Assembly: GCF_001693775.2 (NCBI RefSeq)
Contig: NZ_MBEW02000001.1
Span: 173,187 to 237,186, forward strand
DNA: 64,000 nt
From: Criibacterium bergeronii
GTDB lineage: Bacteria > Bacillota > Clostridia > Peptostreptococcales > Filifactoraceae
Reading direction: 5' to 3'
Numbering within the stretch: position 1 is the first letter of the stretch; the number at the start of each line of letters is the position of its first letter. The position numbers were made by a program, and so were the translations under genes. The notes below the pieces were generated by a model that was not told the origin of the DNA, made no database searches, and saw nothing but the letters and a program-made list of their open reading frames with translations. Of the stretch, positions 24,528 to 34,019 are shown in pieces.

Positions 24528-26573
24528 ATGAAAAAAGATTTATTATTGGAATTAGGTACTGAAGAAATACCTGCAAGATTTATATCATATACAAAAAACG
24601 CAATGAAAAGTTTCTTAGAGAAAAATTTAAAAGAGCTTTTGATAGATTATGATGAAATCATTGTAAAAACTACTCCACGAAGATTTTCTATATTTATAAA
24701 AAATCTTGAAGATTCTCAACAGGAAAAAACAGAAACCCTAAAAGGACCATCTGCAAAAATAGCTTATGATGAAGCAGGTAAACCATCTAAAGCTCTTATG
24801 GGATTTTTAAACAGCAAGGGACTTACAGAATCTGATATAAAAATAGTTGACAACTACGTTACCGCTCAAAAGACCTACGAATCTAAAAAAACTGTTACCT
24901 ACCTAAAAGAAATATTTGAAGAAATGATAGACTCTCTTTCTTTTGCAAAGCCAATGCGTTGGGGAGGAAACAAAATTAAATTTATTAGACCTATAAGGTG
25001 GATACTTTGCTTGTATGGTAGCGAAGTACCTGAGCTTGAAATGTTTGGACTAAAAGCAACAAACATCACAAAGGGTCATAGATTTTTAAGCCCTGCAAAT
25101 ATAGAAGTAACTGATATTTCCTCTTACGAAAAACAATTAGAGGACAACTTCGTAATCCTTGATGATGCAAAAAGAAAAGCGATGATAGAAAAAGGCATAC
25201 ATGATTTAGCAAGCTCTCTTGGTGCTAAGATTATACAAGACGATGAGCTAATGGATGAAATCAACTATATAGTAGAGTACCCTACTGCTTTATATGGTGA
25301 TTTCAAAGAAGAATATTTAAAATTACCTAAAGAGGCAATCATTACACCAATGAAAGAGCACCAAAGATATTTCCCACTAGTAAAAGATGGAAAACTTATC
25401 AATAAATTTATAACAGTTAGAAACGGCGACTCTAACAAAATAGAAAACGTAAAAGAAGGCAACGAAAAAGTCCTTGATGCAAGGCTTGCCGATGCAAAAT
25501 TCTTTTATGAACAAGATACTAAAAAGCCACTTGAATCTCACATAGAATCATTAAATACTATAGTTTATCACCAAAAACTTGGCACAATGCACGATAAGAC
25601 TATGAGACTGGTAAACCTAGCTGCTCAATATGCCAAGCTTTCAGGAGCAGACGTAGAAAAATCAAAAAGAGCTGCCCTACTTTCCAAAGCAGATTTAACC
25701 ACCTCCATGGTGTTTGAATTTACAGAGCTTCAAGGTGTAATGGGCAGATACTATGCTTTAAGTTCTAATGAAGATAAAGAAGTCGCAGATGCAATATTTG
25801 AGCATTATCTACCAAGATTTTCCGGTGAAGAAACTGCAAAATCGCCTGTAGGAGTTTGCGTGTCTTTAGCCGACAAATTTGACTCTATTTCAGGATTTTT
25901 TGCAGTAAATATCAAGCCTACCGGTTCTCAAGACCCTTATGCCCTTAGAAGAATGGCTATAGGTGCATTAAATACACTTATAAACTCAAAAATTTCAGTG
26001 CCATTAGAACAATTCGTCTCACTTGCACTTGAAAATTATTCAGGCAAAATAGAGTTTGACAAAGATAAAACAGAAACAGAAATCATGGATTTTATGAAAC
26101 AAAGACTTAAAAATGCCCTATTAGAGCAAGGTCTAAACCATGATGTAATTAACAGCGTATTAGAATCTGATGAGTCCGTTGTATTTGACATTTACCAAAA
26201 AGCAAAAGTAATAGAAAACTTTGCTACAAGCTCTAATAAAGAAATATTAGACAGCTTTAACAGAGTTATAAATATTTCAAAAGACAACAAGAACGACGAA
26301 GTAAACGAAAGTTTATTTGCTGTTGATGAAGAAAAAAACTTCTACAGCACTTTAAAGACTGCAAAGGATAAATTGAGCGAAACTCTTAAAAAGAAGGATT
26401 TTGAAGGCTCGCTGAAAATTTTATCAGCTCTAAAAACACCTATTGACTTATATTTCGACACAGTAATGATAATGGATAAAGACGATAAAATTAAGCAAAA
26501 CAGATTAAATACAGTAACATTTGCTAAAAATATGTTAAACGAAGTAGCAGATTTTTCAAAACTAAACCTGTAG
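24528..26573 (+). CDS. glyS: Glycyl-tRNA synthetase beta subunit
   Basis: GlyS binds tRNA-Gly and completes the alpha2beta2 enzyme. It opens with LLLELGTEEIPARF (residues ~4-17) and holds the conserved stretches LKGPSAKIAYDEAGKPSKALMGF (~75-97), AKPMRWGG (~141), and DKFDSISGFFAVNIKPTGSQDPYALRR (~442-468) of the HD-like domain. The C-terminus is the anticodon-binding DALR-like domain. The 681-residue length is typical. GGAGGTGG precedes the ATG, which lies 2 bp after the glyQ stop, so the subunits are co-translated. Confidence 0.98.
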   Translation: MKKDLLLELGTEEIPARFISYTKNAMKSFLEKNLKELLIDYDEIIVKTTPRRFSIFIKNLEDSQQEKTETLKGPSAKIAYDEAGKPSKALMGFLNSKGLTESDIKIVDNYVTAQKTYESKKTVTYLKEIFEEMIDSLSFAKPMRWGGNKIKFIRPIRWILCLYGSEVPELEMFGLKATNITKGHRFLSPANIEVTDISSYEKQLEDNFVILDDAKRKAMIEKGIHDLASSLGAKIIQDDELMDEINYIVEYPTALYGDFKEEYLKLPKEAIITPMKEHQRYFPLVKDGKLINKFITVRNGDSNKIENVKEGNEKVLDARLADAKFFYEQDTKKPLESHIESLNTIVYHQKLGTMHDKTMRLVNLAAQYAKLSGADVEKSKRAALLSKADLTTSMVFEFTELQGVMGRYYALSSNEDKEVADAIFEHYLPRFSGEETAKSPVGVCVSLADKFDSISGFFAVNIKPTGSQDPYALRRMAIGALNTLINSKISVPLEQFVSLALENYSGKIEFDKDKTETEIMDFMKQRLKNALLEQGLNHDVINSVLESDESVVFDIYQKAKVIENFATSSNKEILDSFNRVINISKDNKNDEVNESLFAVDEEKNFYSTLKTAKDKLSETLKKKDFEGSLKILSALKTPIDLYFDTVMIMDKDDKIKQNRLNTVTFAKNMLNEVADFSKLNL

Positions 26574-26582
26574 GAGAATATT

Positions 26583-27578
26583 ATGAAAAAAAACAAAATC
26601 GCATTAATTTTAGCGTTAAGTATTGGTCTTGGTATGTCATATGGTCCGGTGATTTCTTTTGCACAAATAGCGTCTTGGGCGAAACCATCTTACGACTATC
26701 TAAACTCTAAGAAAATTCTTCCGGTAAAGCTTAGAGATACTGATTTTTCTCAAAATATTACAAGACAAGAATTTACACAGCTTATAACTACATTTTTATT
26801 AGCAAACAAATCATACAACCTTGACGATTACTCAAAATCAATATATAAAGATGTCAATGACAAGTTTATAAACCTTGCCAGCTCTATAGGAATTACATCA
26901 GGATATACCGATGGTACTTTTAAGCCTGATTTAAGCATTACAAGAGCAGAGGCAGCAAGCATTGCATTTAGAGCAGAAAAAATTCTATCTCCAAATATAT
27001 CCGGTACTACCCCTTCAGCCTTTAAAGACTATAAATTCATACAAGAATGGGCAGCTGATGCCGTAGGATATATGTCTACTAATAACATTATGTCCGGTTT
27101 CCCAGATGGTTCATTTAAGCCTTCAAATAACATCACTAGACAAGAGGCAATCGTACTTACAAAAAATTTAGCTAACAAAAAGTCAAGTACATCACTTACC
27201 AACATCTATGACTTTGTAAAAGACGATGAATATATGAAAAAAACAGAGTATGAATTCATATTCTCTAACCTGCCTAGTGGTATCAAGTTTAAGCAAGAAC
27301 AGATTAAGCAAGCTGTTTTTGATACATTTAAGGAGGAAAGAGACACAATATATAAATCATTTACAGATGACGCGACTGCTAACCATTTCAACGCAAAAAC
27401 ATCACCTAACCTAGCTTTTGCTTATGACAGGTCTTACTATGTATTTGGTATAGAACAAAGAACTAACATCAACGGTAAAACAGAACAAAGAGTATTTATG
27501 AGCACTCTTGCAAAACAAGGCGAAACATTCACAATAGAAAAAGAAAAAGCTTATAGCTCTTGGTTTGTTATGCAATAA
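26583..27578 (+). CDS. Secreted S-layer homology domain protein
   Basis: The 331-residue protein has an N-terminal signal peptide (KKNKIALILALSIGLGMSYG, with a likely cleavage after ISFA, ~28). Three SLH repeats follow: ~30-77 (weak), ~84-135 (IGITSGYTDGTFKPD-type) and ~145-195 (NIMSGFPDGSFKPSNNITRQEA). SLH domains anchor proteins to pyruvylated secondary cell-wall polymers. The C-terminal ~130 residues are not recognised. It starts 10 bp after glyS with AGGAG, and could be read through from glyQS, but function is unrelated. A strong terminator ends the unit. Confidence 0.92.
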   Translation: MKKNKIALILALSIGLGMSYGPVISFAQIASWAKPSYDYLNSKKILPVKLRDTDFSQNITRQEFTQLITTFLLANKSYNLDDYSKSIYKDVNDKFINLASSIGITSGYTDGTFKPDLSITRAEAASIAFRAEKILSPNISGTTPSAFKDYKFIQEWAADAVGYMSTNNIMSGFPDGSFKPSNNITRQEAIVLTKNLANKKSSTSLTNIYDFVKDDEYMKKTEYEFIFSNLPSGIKFKQEQIKQAVFDTFKEERDTIYKSFTDDATANHFNAKTSPNLAFAYDRSYYVFGIEQRTNINGKTEQRVFMSTLAKQGETFTIEKEKAYSSWFVMQ

Positions 27579-27585
27579 AAAGACA

Positions 27586-27626
27586 AAGCTGTAAAATAAA
27601 GTTTCATACTTTATTTTACAGCTTTA
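27586..27626 (+). terminator. Terminator of glyQS-SLH unit
   Basis: A 17-bp perfect stem, AAAGCTGTAAAATAAAG (27586-27602) with CTTTATTTTACAGCTTT (27610-27626), closes a 7-base loop, 8 bp after the stop codon. The repeat element A begins directly after it. Confidence 0.8.
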
Positions 27627-27750
27627 TACTATTATCTATTTAAAAAATCATTATTTTTGAAAAGGCGCAGTTGTGTTTAACAGTGGGATTGCTAACGTGC
27701 GAGCATAGCGAACAAAAGTTCCCCGATGAAAATACAACTGCACTTTCAAT
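27627..27750. repeat. Dispersed structured repeat, copy A
   Basis: This is one of three copies (also 36795-36906 and 53874-54000). The core, 27658-27750, has imperfect terminal inverted repeats TTGAAAAGGCGCAGTTGTG and its complement AAATACAACTGCACTTTCAA. Inside is the invariant GGGATTGCTAACG followed by a small stem and GAACAAAAGT. A 26-bp AT-rich flank (27627-27652) is identical to that of copy C. There is no open reading frame. It could be a MITE-like element or a structured RNA. Confidence 0.7.
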
Positions 27751-27923
27751 TATCTTTTATTATTCACTCTAAATCCTATGAGATTAGGATTATTTTTTTG
27801 CAATATAATATACAATTTTTTCTAGCATAACCAAAAGAAATTATAAATTTTAAGACATTTTAATTAGAATTAAAATCATATTACTAATATACAATTCTTT
27901 ATCCATAATTAATTAAAAAACTA

Positions 27924-27954
27924 TTGACTATAACGTAGCGTGATAGCCTATAAT
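27924..27954 (+). promoter_or_regulatory. MerR-type promoter with 19-bp spacer and dyad
   Basis: TTGACT (27924-27929) and TATAAT (27949-27954) are separated by 19 bp, the long spacer characteristic of MerR-activated promoters. An imperfect dyad CTATAACG-TAG-CGTGATAG (27928-27946; 7 of 8 pairs) sits inside the spacer. The downstream gene is a MerR-family regulator, so autoactivation is likely. Confidence 0.7.
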
Positions 27955-27978
27955 TAGTTTTGTTAGGAGGTGACTAAA

Positions 27979-28716
27979 ATGTATTTGATAAAGAAAGTCA
28001 GCTACATTAGTGGTGTATCGGTGCGCACTTTGCACCACTATGACGAAATTGGATTACTTTCTCCTCAAAAAAGTGAAAATGGGTATAGGTATTATTCTGA
28101 CGAGGATTTATCTATATTACAAACAATACTTTTTTACAAATATCTTGGCTTTGGATTAAAAGAAATAAAATTATTGCTAAACAAAAAAGACGAAAGCCTT
28201 CTAATACATTTTAAGAAACAGCTCAAGCTTATGGAGCAAGAGCATGACAGATTACTAATGCTAATTGATACGTTAAAAAAGACAATTGACTCACAAGAAA
28301 GGGAAATAACTATGTCAATAGAACAAAAGTTTAAAGGCTTTGATTATGAATTTAATAAACAATATGAACAAGAAGCCATTGAAAAATATGGAAGAGATGT
28401 TATTGAAAAATCTAAGCTAAAGCAGAAAAATATGGAGCAGAAGATTACCGATGAATTTAACAAAATATTTTTCGCTTTTGCAGAAAACCTGAGCTTAGGA
28501 AAAGACCATGCAGCAAAAGAAAATATAGAATTAGCAAAACTATTGCATGAGCATTTATGGAAATATTCCTTTGACTGCACATTGGATATATTTTCAGCAA
28601 TAGGCAAAGGCTATGTGCAAGATGAAAGATTTAAAGATAATATTGACAAATTTGGAAAAGGCACTGCTAAGTATGTATGTGACGCTATACAAGAATATGT
28701 AAGTCCTTTATTATAA
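27979..28716 (+). CDS. MerR-family transcriptional activator with TipAS ligand domain
   Basis: The start is placed at ATG 27979 because AGGAGG (27965-27970) ends 8 bases before it; the in-frame GTG at 27970 overlaps that SD. The 245-residue product has a MerR winged helix (YLIKKVSYISGVSVRTLHHYDEIGLL, residues ~2-27, then ENGYRYYSDEDL), a dimerisation coiled coil (~75-115) and a C-terminal TipAS-like domain (~130-245). In TipA/Mta relatives this domain binds thiopeptides or other drugs. It is probably autoregulated from its 19-bp spacer promoter. No effector gene is adjacent. A decayed paralogue lies at 37360. Confidence 0.92.
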   Translation: MYLIKKVSYISGVSVRTLHHYDEIGLLSPQKSENGYRYYSDEDLSILQTILFYKYLGFGLKEIKLLLNKKDESLLIHFKKQLKLMEQEHDRLLMLIDTLKKTIDSQEREITMSIEQKFKGFDYEFNKQYEQEAIEKYGRDVIEKSKLKQKNMEQKITDEFNKIFFAFAENLSLGKDHAAKENIELAKLLHEHLWKYSFDCTLDIFSAIGKGYVQDERFKDNIDKFGKGTAKYVCDAIQEYVSPLL

Positions 28717-28740
28717 AATCGATTTTATTGTTAATTTAAA

Positions 28741-28803
28741 AGTGCAAATATATTTTATAAAGTAGTATTAAAATATATACCACAAATAAAATATATTTGC
28801 ACT
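28741..28803. terminator. Bidirectional hairpin between merR and serS
   Basis: AGTGCAAATATATTTTAT (28741-28758) is fully complementary to 28786-28803 (18 bp), with a 27-base loop and flanking T/A tracts on both sides. It lies between converging genes and probably terminates both. Confidence 0.6.
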
Positions 28804-28859
28804 AGATTTTTGGCTTTAATTAATAAATAATTTTTGCGTATTGGGGAAGTTAAGATTTT

Positions 28860-30131
28860 TTATTTTATTATATCTGTTCCCATATATGGTCTTAATACCT
28901 CCGGAACTGTTACTGAACCGTCCGGATTTTGATAGTTTTCTAGAATTGCGGCTACTGTTCTGCCTACTGCTAGTCCTGAGCCATTTAATGTATGAACGTA
29001 TTCAGGTTTTGATGCTTTATCTCTCTTAAATCTGATGTTTGCACGTCTAGCTTGGAAATCTTCAAAGTTTGAGCAAGAAGATATTTCAACGTATTTGTTG
29101 TAGCTTGGCATCCATACTTCTATATCATATTTAAGTGCGGCTGTAAAGCCTAAGTCTCCTGAGCAAATTTTAACTACATGATAAGGTATTTTTAACAATC
29201 TTAGCATTTCTTCTGCATCATCAGTTAATGTTTCTAATTCTGCGTATGAATCTTCCGGCTTTGTAAATTTAACTAATTCTACCTTGTTAAATTGGTGTTG
29301 TCTAATTAGTCCTCTTGTGTCTCTACCTGCTGAGCCTGCTTCTGCTCTAAAGCAAGGAGTGTATGCACAATATTTTATAGTTAAATCGTCACCATTTAAT
29401 ACTTCGTCTCTAAATATATTAGTAACAGGTACTTCGGCTGTAGGTACTAGGAAGTAATCAAGTCCTTGAAGTTTGAACATATCTTCTTCAAATTTCGGCA
29501 ATTGACCTGTGCCTATAAAACTTTGTCTGTTTGCTATAAATGGAGGCATAACTTCTGTGTAGCCTTGCTTGTCAGCGTGAACGTCCATAAAAAAGTTTAT
29601 TACTGCTCTTTCAAGTCTGCATCCAAGTCCTTTGTATAAAGTAAATCTAGCTCCGGTAATTTTACCGGCTCTTTCAAAGTCAAGTATGTCAAGGTTTGTT
29701 CCTATGTCCCAGTGAGCTTTTGCGTCAAAATCAAATTTTGTAGGCTCCATGAATTTTCTGACTTCAATGTTATCTGCATCTGTAAGTCCTCTTGGTACAG
29801 ATGGATTAGGCACGTTCGGTATTCTTAGCATTTTTTCATAAAGGTCATTTTTAGTCTTGTTTACAAGCTCGTCTAAGGATTTTATTCTATCTGATAAATC
29901 TTTTAGCTCGCTCATAAGCTCTGTAGTGTCTTTTCCTTCTTTTTTGTATGCAGGAATTTGTTTGCTCTTAGTATTTTGTTCATTTTTAAGAGCCTCTACT
30001 TCTTGTAATAATTCTATTCTTTTGTCGTCAAGCTCGATTACTTCGTCTAGGGAGAAGTCTTTTTCTCCTCTTTTATCCATTAATTTTAAGATTTCATCTT
30101 TTTCGGCTTTAATTCTTTTTATATCTAACAT
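28860..30131 (-). CDS. serS: Seryl-tRNA synthetase
   Basis: SerRS charges tRNA-Ser (and tRNA-Sec where present). The N-terminal long coiled-coil arm spans residues ~30-110. The class II catalytic core shows motif 2 ([29 protein letters not shown], ~272-300, broken here only for description) and motif 3 ([19 protein letters not shown], ~386-404). Length 423 is normal. It is 57 bp downstream of argS on the same strand, so the two may be co-transcribed. No T-box leader is seen upstream. Confidence 0.98.
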   Translation of the reverse strand: MLDIKRIKAEKDEILKLMDKRGEKDFSLDEVIELDDKRIELLQEVEALKNEQNTKSKQIPAYKKEGKDTTELMSELKDLSDRIKSLDELVNKTKNDLYEKMLRIPNVPNPSVPRGLTDADNIEVRKFMEPTKFDFDAKAHWDIGTNLDILDFERAGKITGARFTLYKGLGCRLERAVINFFMDVHADKQGYTEVMPPFIANRQSFIGTGQLPKFEEDMFKLQGLDYFLVPTAEVPVTNIFRDEVLNGDDLTIKYCAYTPCFRAEAGSAGRDTRGLIRQHQFNKVELVKFTKPEDSYAELETLTDDAEEMLRLLKIPYHVVKICSGDLGFTAALKYDIEVWMPSYNKYVEISSCSNFEDFQARRANIRFKRDKASKPEYVHTLNGSGLAVGRTVAAILENYQNPDGSVTVPEVLRPYMGTDIIK

Positions 30132-30188
30132 AGTTTTATCCCCGTATGATTTCTCATATGTCCCTTCTTAGAATAATAATTTACAAAT

Positions 30189-31898
30189 TTACATTTCTTC
30201 TGGGGCAGACATATTAAATAATGCTAATGCTCCTTTTAATGCGTATGCAACGGCCTGTGTTAGGGCTAGATTGTCATTTTTCTTGTTCTCATCATCTGTA
30301 AGGATAGGTGTAGAGTGGTAGAATCTATTGAAGGCTTGAGATAAGTCAAGCATATATCTTCCAATGTGATGTGGTTCATATTTTTCTAATGCTCTTTGTA
30401 ATACATCATCGTAAGATGCTAAGATTTTTACTATAGACATAGCATCAGGATTGCTGGAAAGAGATTCAAGCGTAGCTTTTGAAAAATCAGCTCCATTAGA
30501 TTTTCTTAATACTGAGCAAGCCCTTGCATGAGTGTATTGTACATATGGACCAGTTTCCCCTTCAAATGAAAGTGTCTTTTCCATTGAGAACACATAGTCT
30601 TTCATACGAGAGTTTGATAGCTCTTGGAACAATACTGCACCAACACCGATTTGTACGGAAAGTTCATCTATATTTTTAAGATTTGGATTTTTTTCTTGGA
30701 TTATTTCTTTTGTTTTTTCAATAGAGTTATTCAAAACATCTTCTAGGAATACAACTCTGCCTTTTCTAGTAGCAATTGTACCACTGGCAAGTGATACCAT
30801 ACCAAACTGGACGTGCACAATTTCTCTTGAGCCATCTTCTCTAGTGCCACGACCTAGTCTTGTCATGATTTCTTTAAGCTGTTTGAAATGTAGTGCTTGC
30901 TGAGAGGCTACTACATATAGACATTTGTAATAATCGTAAGTATCTTGTCTATATTTTGCTGCTGCAATATCACGAGTGATATAAAGCGTTGAACCGTCAG
31001 ACTTGATTATAGGAGCAACACCTAGACCTACATCTTCCATGTCAACAACTTGAGCGCCTCTTGATTCTACTAGAAGATTTTTTGCTTTTAAATCCTCTAC
31101 AGCTGCCGGCATTTTATCTCCGTAGAAACTTTCACCTGCCCATGAATCAAAATCTACTCCTAATAATTTATAAACCTTGTTAAATTCATTTAGAGATTCC
31201 TCTCTAAATATTTCCCAAAGTCTGTATGCCTCTTTGTCACCATCTTCCAATTTTTTAAATTCAGCTCTTGCTTGGTCCTCAAGTGATGGGTCTTTTTCAG
31301 CCTCTTCGTGGAATTTGATATAAAGAGCTAGAAGAGTTTTTATAGGCTCTTTTTTAAGCTCCTCTTCATTTCCCCAGTTCCTGTAAGCAACAATTAACTT
31401 TCCAAACTGAGTACCATAGTCGCCCAAGTGATTTATAGCTACTGTCTTATAACCCATAAATTTGTATAAGTTAAATAAGCACTGTCCTATAACGGTAGTC
31501 CTTATATGACCTATATGGAATGGTTTTGCTATGTTTGGGGAAGAATATTCAACGATTACAGTCTTGTCGTTTGGCTCACCCTTCATGTAGTTTTCTTTTT
31601 CTGTAAGCACTCTTTGTAATGTCTGCTTAACAATTACGTTATTTTCTATGAAGAAATTCAAGTATCCAGAAAGCTGTTTGATTTCTGAAATAAATTCAGG
31701 CTTGTTGATTTTTTCTGCAAGCTCTGTAGCTATTGCTTGAGGAGCTTTTTTGTATAGCTTACTCAATTTAAAGCAAGGAAATGCAAAGTCACCCATAGCT
31801 TTGTCAGGGGGCGTTTCAAGTAGAGATTCTATCTCGCTTTTTTCAAGCTCTTTTATGTTTTCGGATAAAAGAGAGGCAATTTCATGTTTAAAATCCAT
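30189..31898 (-). CDS. argS: Arginyl-tRNA synthetase
   Basis: The start is set at ATG 31898 (MDFKHEIASLL), 6 bases after GGAG; further upstream starts overlap that SD. This class I synthetase carries the N-terminal Add-1 tRNA-binding domain (~1-95), the HIGH-type motif in SSPNIAKPFHIGHIRTTVIG (~119-138) and the DALR anticodon-binding C-terminus (QYTHARACSVLRK.., ending PILTDD..). ArgRS lacks a canonical KMSKS, and the equivalent loop here reads FGMVSLASGTIATRKG. Length ~569 is standard. It precedes serS on the same strand; the 500-bp gap before metK holds divergent promoters. Confidence 0.98.
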   Translation of the reverse strand: MDFKHEIASLLSENIKELEKSEIESLLETPPDKAMGDFAFPCFKLSKLYKKAPQAIATELAEKINKPEFISEIKQLSGYLNFFIENNVIVKQTLQRVLTEKENYMKGEPNDKTVIVEYSSPNIAKPFHIGHIRTTVIGQCLFNLYKFMGYKTVAINHLGDYGTQFGKLIVAYRNWGNEEELKKEPIKTLLALYIKFHEEAEKDPSLEDQARAEFKKLEDGDKEAYRLWEIFREESLNEFNKVYKLLGVDFDSWAGESFYGDKMPAAVEDLKAKNLLVESRGAQVVDMEDVGLGVAPIIKSDGSTLYITRDIAAAKYRQDTYDYYKCLYVVASQQALHFKQLKEIMTRLGRGTREDGSREIVHVQFGMVSLASGTIATRKGRVVFLEDVLNNSIEKTKEIIQEKNPNLKNIDELSVQIGVGAVLFQELSNSRMKDYVFSMEKTLSFEGETGPYVQYTHARACSVLRKSNGADFSKATLESLSSNPDAMSIVKILASYDDVLQRALEKYEPHHIGRYMLDLSQAFNRFYHSTPILTDDENKKNDNLALTQAVAYALKGALALFNMSAPEEM

Positions 31899-32148
31899 CA
31901 TTATCTCCAAAATTAAAAATTATATATTTTTGTAACATAGAAAAAAATATATAAAAATTTTTATAATCTATATACAAAAAATATACGTCAAAATTGTTTA
32001 AAAGCTAATTAAAAGTTGACAATTATTATAGCACATACATATTTTAAAGTCAAAAAAATATGCGAATTAACAAAAAATATTTGCAAGAAATTCTACTATA
32101 AGGGGTAAATAAAAAATAGATTTTTATATGCTTTTTATAAAATTTTTC

Positions 32149-32176
32149 TTGACATTTTACTATTATGTTATATAAT
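32149..32176 (+). promoter_or_regulatory. metK promoter
   Basis: A consensus TTGACA (32149-32154) and TATAAT (32171-32176) with 16-bp spacing predict a start near 32183, immediately before the SAM riboswitch aptamer. 31911-32148 is AT-rich leader between argS and metK with no gene that I can see. Confidence 0.8.
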
Positions 32177-32189
32177 ATATTACGAAGAA

Positions 32190-32340
32190 CCTTATCAGGA
32201 GAGGTGGAGGGAAAGGCCCTACGAAACCCGGCAACCGACTTTGTAAAAAGCAAAGCACGGTGCTAATTCCTACAAGTAACTGCTTGAGAGATGAGGAAAC
32301 AAAGCTGATTATTCGCCTCGTTTCCTAACGAGGCTTTTTA
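32190..32340 (+). ncRNA. SAM-I (S-box) riboswitch with terminator, upstream of metK
   Basis: The aptamer spans ~32190-32296. P1 is CCTTATC..GATGAGG, followed by the conserved AGAGGTGGAGGGA..GGCCCT, GAAACCCGGCAACC, and the CGGTGCTAATTCC segment of the S-box consensus. A terminator hairpin GCCTCGTT-TCCT-AACGAGGC (32315-32334) with a T5 tail follows. AGGAAAC (32294-32300) can instead pair with GTTTCCT (32320-32326), giving an antiterminator that uses part of P1. SAM binding is therefore predicted to stop transcription of metK, as known for S-box genes. Confidence 0.95.
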
Positions 32341-32403
32341 TTTTGCAAAAATTTCTTGTATCTCGAGACTTTAAAATTATTTATATTATTTTTGGAGGGG
32401 AAA

Positions 32404-33579
32404 ATGAGAAAATTATTTACATCTGAGTCAGTAACAGAAGGACATCCGGATAAAATTTGCGACCAAATATCTGATGCAATCTTAGACGAGGCACTAAAAC
32501 AAGACCCAAATTCTAGAGTTGCTTGCGAAACTATAGCAACTACAGGACTGGTAACCGTTTTTGGCGAAATAACTACAGATGCATATATAGACATACAAAA
32601 AACAGTTAGAGAGACAATAAGAAAAATAGGCTATGACAGAGCTAAATACGGGTTTGACTGTGATACTTGTGCAGTAGTAAATGCAATTGACGAGCAATCA
32701 GCAGATATTGCACTTGGTGTAGACAGTTCACTAGAAAATAAGGCAGGAAATAAAGAGGAGGTAATCGGTGCAGGGGACCAAGGCATGATGTTTGGATTTG
32801 CTTGTGATGAAACCAAGGAGCTAATGCCGCTACCTATATCACTTGCTCAAAAATTAGCATTCAGACTAAGTGAAGTTAGGAAACAAAAACTAGTAGATTA
32901 TCTAAGGCCTGACGGTAAAACTCAAGTTACTGTAGAATATGATGAAGCAGGAAATGTAAAAAGAGTTGACACAATAGTAATTTCTACACAACACGATGAA
33001 AAGGTTACAAGAGAGCAAATAGAAAAAGATATGAAAGAATTAGTGGTAAAACCTGTAGTTGATGCGAAACTAATTGACAATGATACAAAATACTTTATAA
33101 ACCCAACAGGTAGATTTGTAATAGGTGGACCTCATGGAGACTCAGGGCTTACCGGCAGAAAAATAATCGTAGACACTTATGGTGGCTATGCAAGACATGG
33201 TGGCGGAGCATTCTCAGGAAAAGATGCCACAAAAGTAGACAGGTCTGCAGCATACGCAGCAAGATGGATTGCTAAAAACGTAGTAGCAGCAGGACTAGCA
33301 AAGAAATGTGAAATCCAATTGGCATACGCAATCGGTGTGGCAAATCCTGTATCAGTATTAGTAGATACATTTGGTACTGCTACAGTAGACGAGGCAAAAA
33401 TCCAAAATGCAATTAAAAAGACATTTGACCTTACACCCGGCGGAATTATCAAGAGATTAGAGCTAAGAAGACCGATATTCTCAAAAACTGCAGCATACGG
33501 TCACTTCGGTAGGGAAGATGCAGACTTTACTTGGGAAAAGACAGATATGATTGATGAGCTTAAAAAGAATATGGAATAG
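32404..33579 (+). CDS. metK: S-adenosylmethionine synthetase
   Basis: MetK condenses methionine and ATP to SAM. Start ATG 32404 has GGAGGGG 4-9 bases before it; the open frame extends upstream into the riboswitch expression platform but homologues begin at [17 protein letters not shown]. Further motifs: [13 protein letters not shown] (~19-31), [10 protein letters not shown] (~118-127, catalytic loop), and GGHxF-equivalent [18 protein letters not shown] (~263-280). The 391-residue length is standard. Regulation is by the SAM riboswitch, and MTA recycling genes mtnK/mtnA are elsewhere in the window. Confidence 0.98.
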   Translation: MRKLFTSESVTEGHPDKICDQISDAILDEALKQDPNSRVACETIATTGLVTVFGEITTDAYIDIQKTVRETIRKIGYDRAKYGFDCDTCAVVNAIDEQSADIALGVDSSLENKAGNKEEVIGAGDQGMMFGFACDETKELMPLPISLAQKLAFRLSEVRKQKLVDYLRPDGKTQVTVEYDEAGNVKRVDTIVISTQHDEKVTREQIEKDMKELVVKPVVDAKLIDNDTKYFINPTGRFVIGGPHGDSGLTGRKIIVDTYGGYARHGGGAFSGKDATKVDRSAAYAARWIAKNVVAAGLAKKCEIQLAYAIGVANPVSVLVDTFGTATVDEAKIQNAIKKTFDLTPGGIIKRLELRRPIFSKTAAYGHFGREDADFTWEKTDMIDELKKNME

Positions 33580-33682
33580 GTATATTGATGTGTATTTAGA
33601 CTAAATAATTCTTAGCAATATAACATCAGCTAAGCCCCATTTCCCAAAGAAAGAAAAAATTAAATTACAAAAATACTATACG

Positions 33683-33724
33683 AAAAAACTAGGCTGTAAA
33701 TTCATTACGCCTAGTTTTTTGTAT
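33683..33724 (+). terminator. metK terminator
   Basis: AAAAAACTAGGC (33683-33694) pairs perfectly with GCCTAGTTTTTT (33709-33720), about 100 bp after the metK stop. Confidence 0.85.
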
Positions 33725-34019
33725 TATATTTAGTTTCAAGCAGACAAAAAATATTTTGCGTTATTTAAAAAGTAAGCGATGCAAAATTTCAAGATGTGAT
33801 TAATAAATTAAATCAATAGACCTAAAAATATATAAGTATACAAATTTTTGTTAAAAGAAAAACTAGGGCAAACTTCATATTTCTTTGAAATTTTAATACA
33901 GCAAATAATTAAAAAATTTGATAAAATTTGTAATAAATTATAGCTTTTAAAATGTAAGTCCGTATGATATAATGAACCAAAAGAACTATAAAATTATTAT
34001 GAGTTGGCGTGGTGGTATT
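33725..34019 (+). other. AT-rich leader before the diguanylate cyclase gene
   Basis: No gene or recognisable RNA is seen. A consensus -10 (TATAAT, 33968-33973) lies near the end; a -35 is not obvious. Because this -10 overlaps the most upstream in-frame ATG (33972), it supports the downstream start at 34020 for the next gene. Confidence 0.4.
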
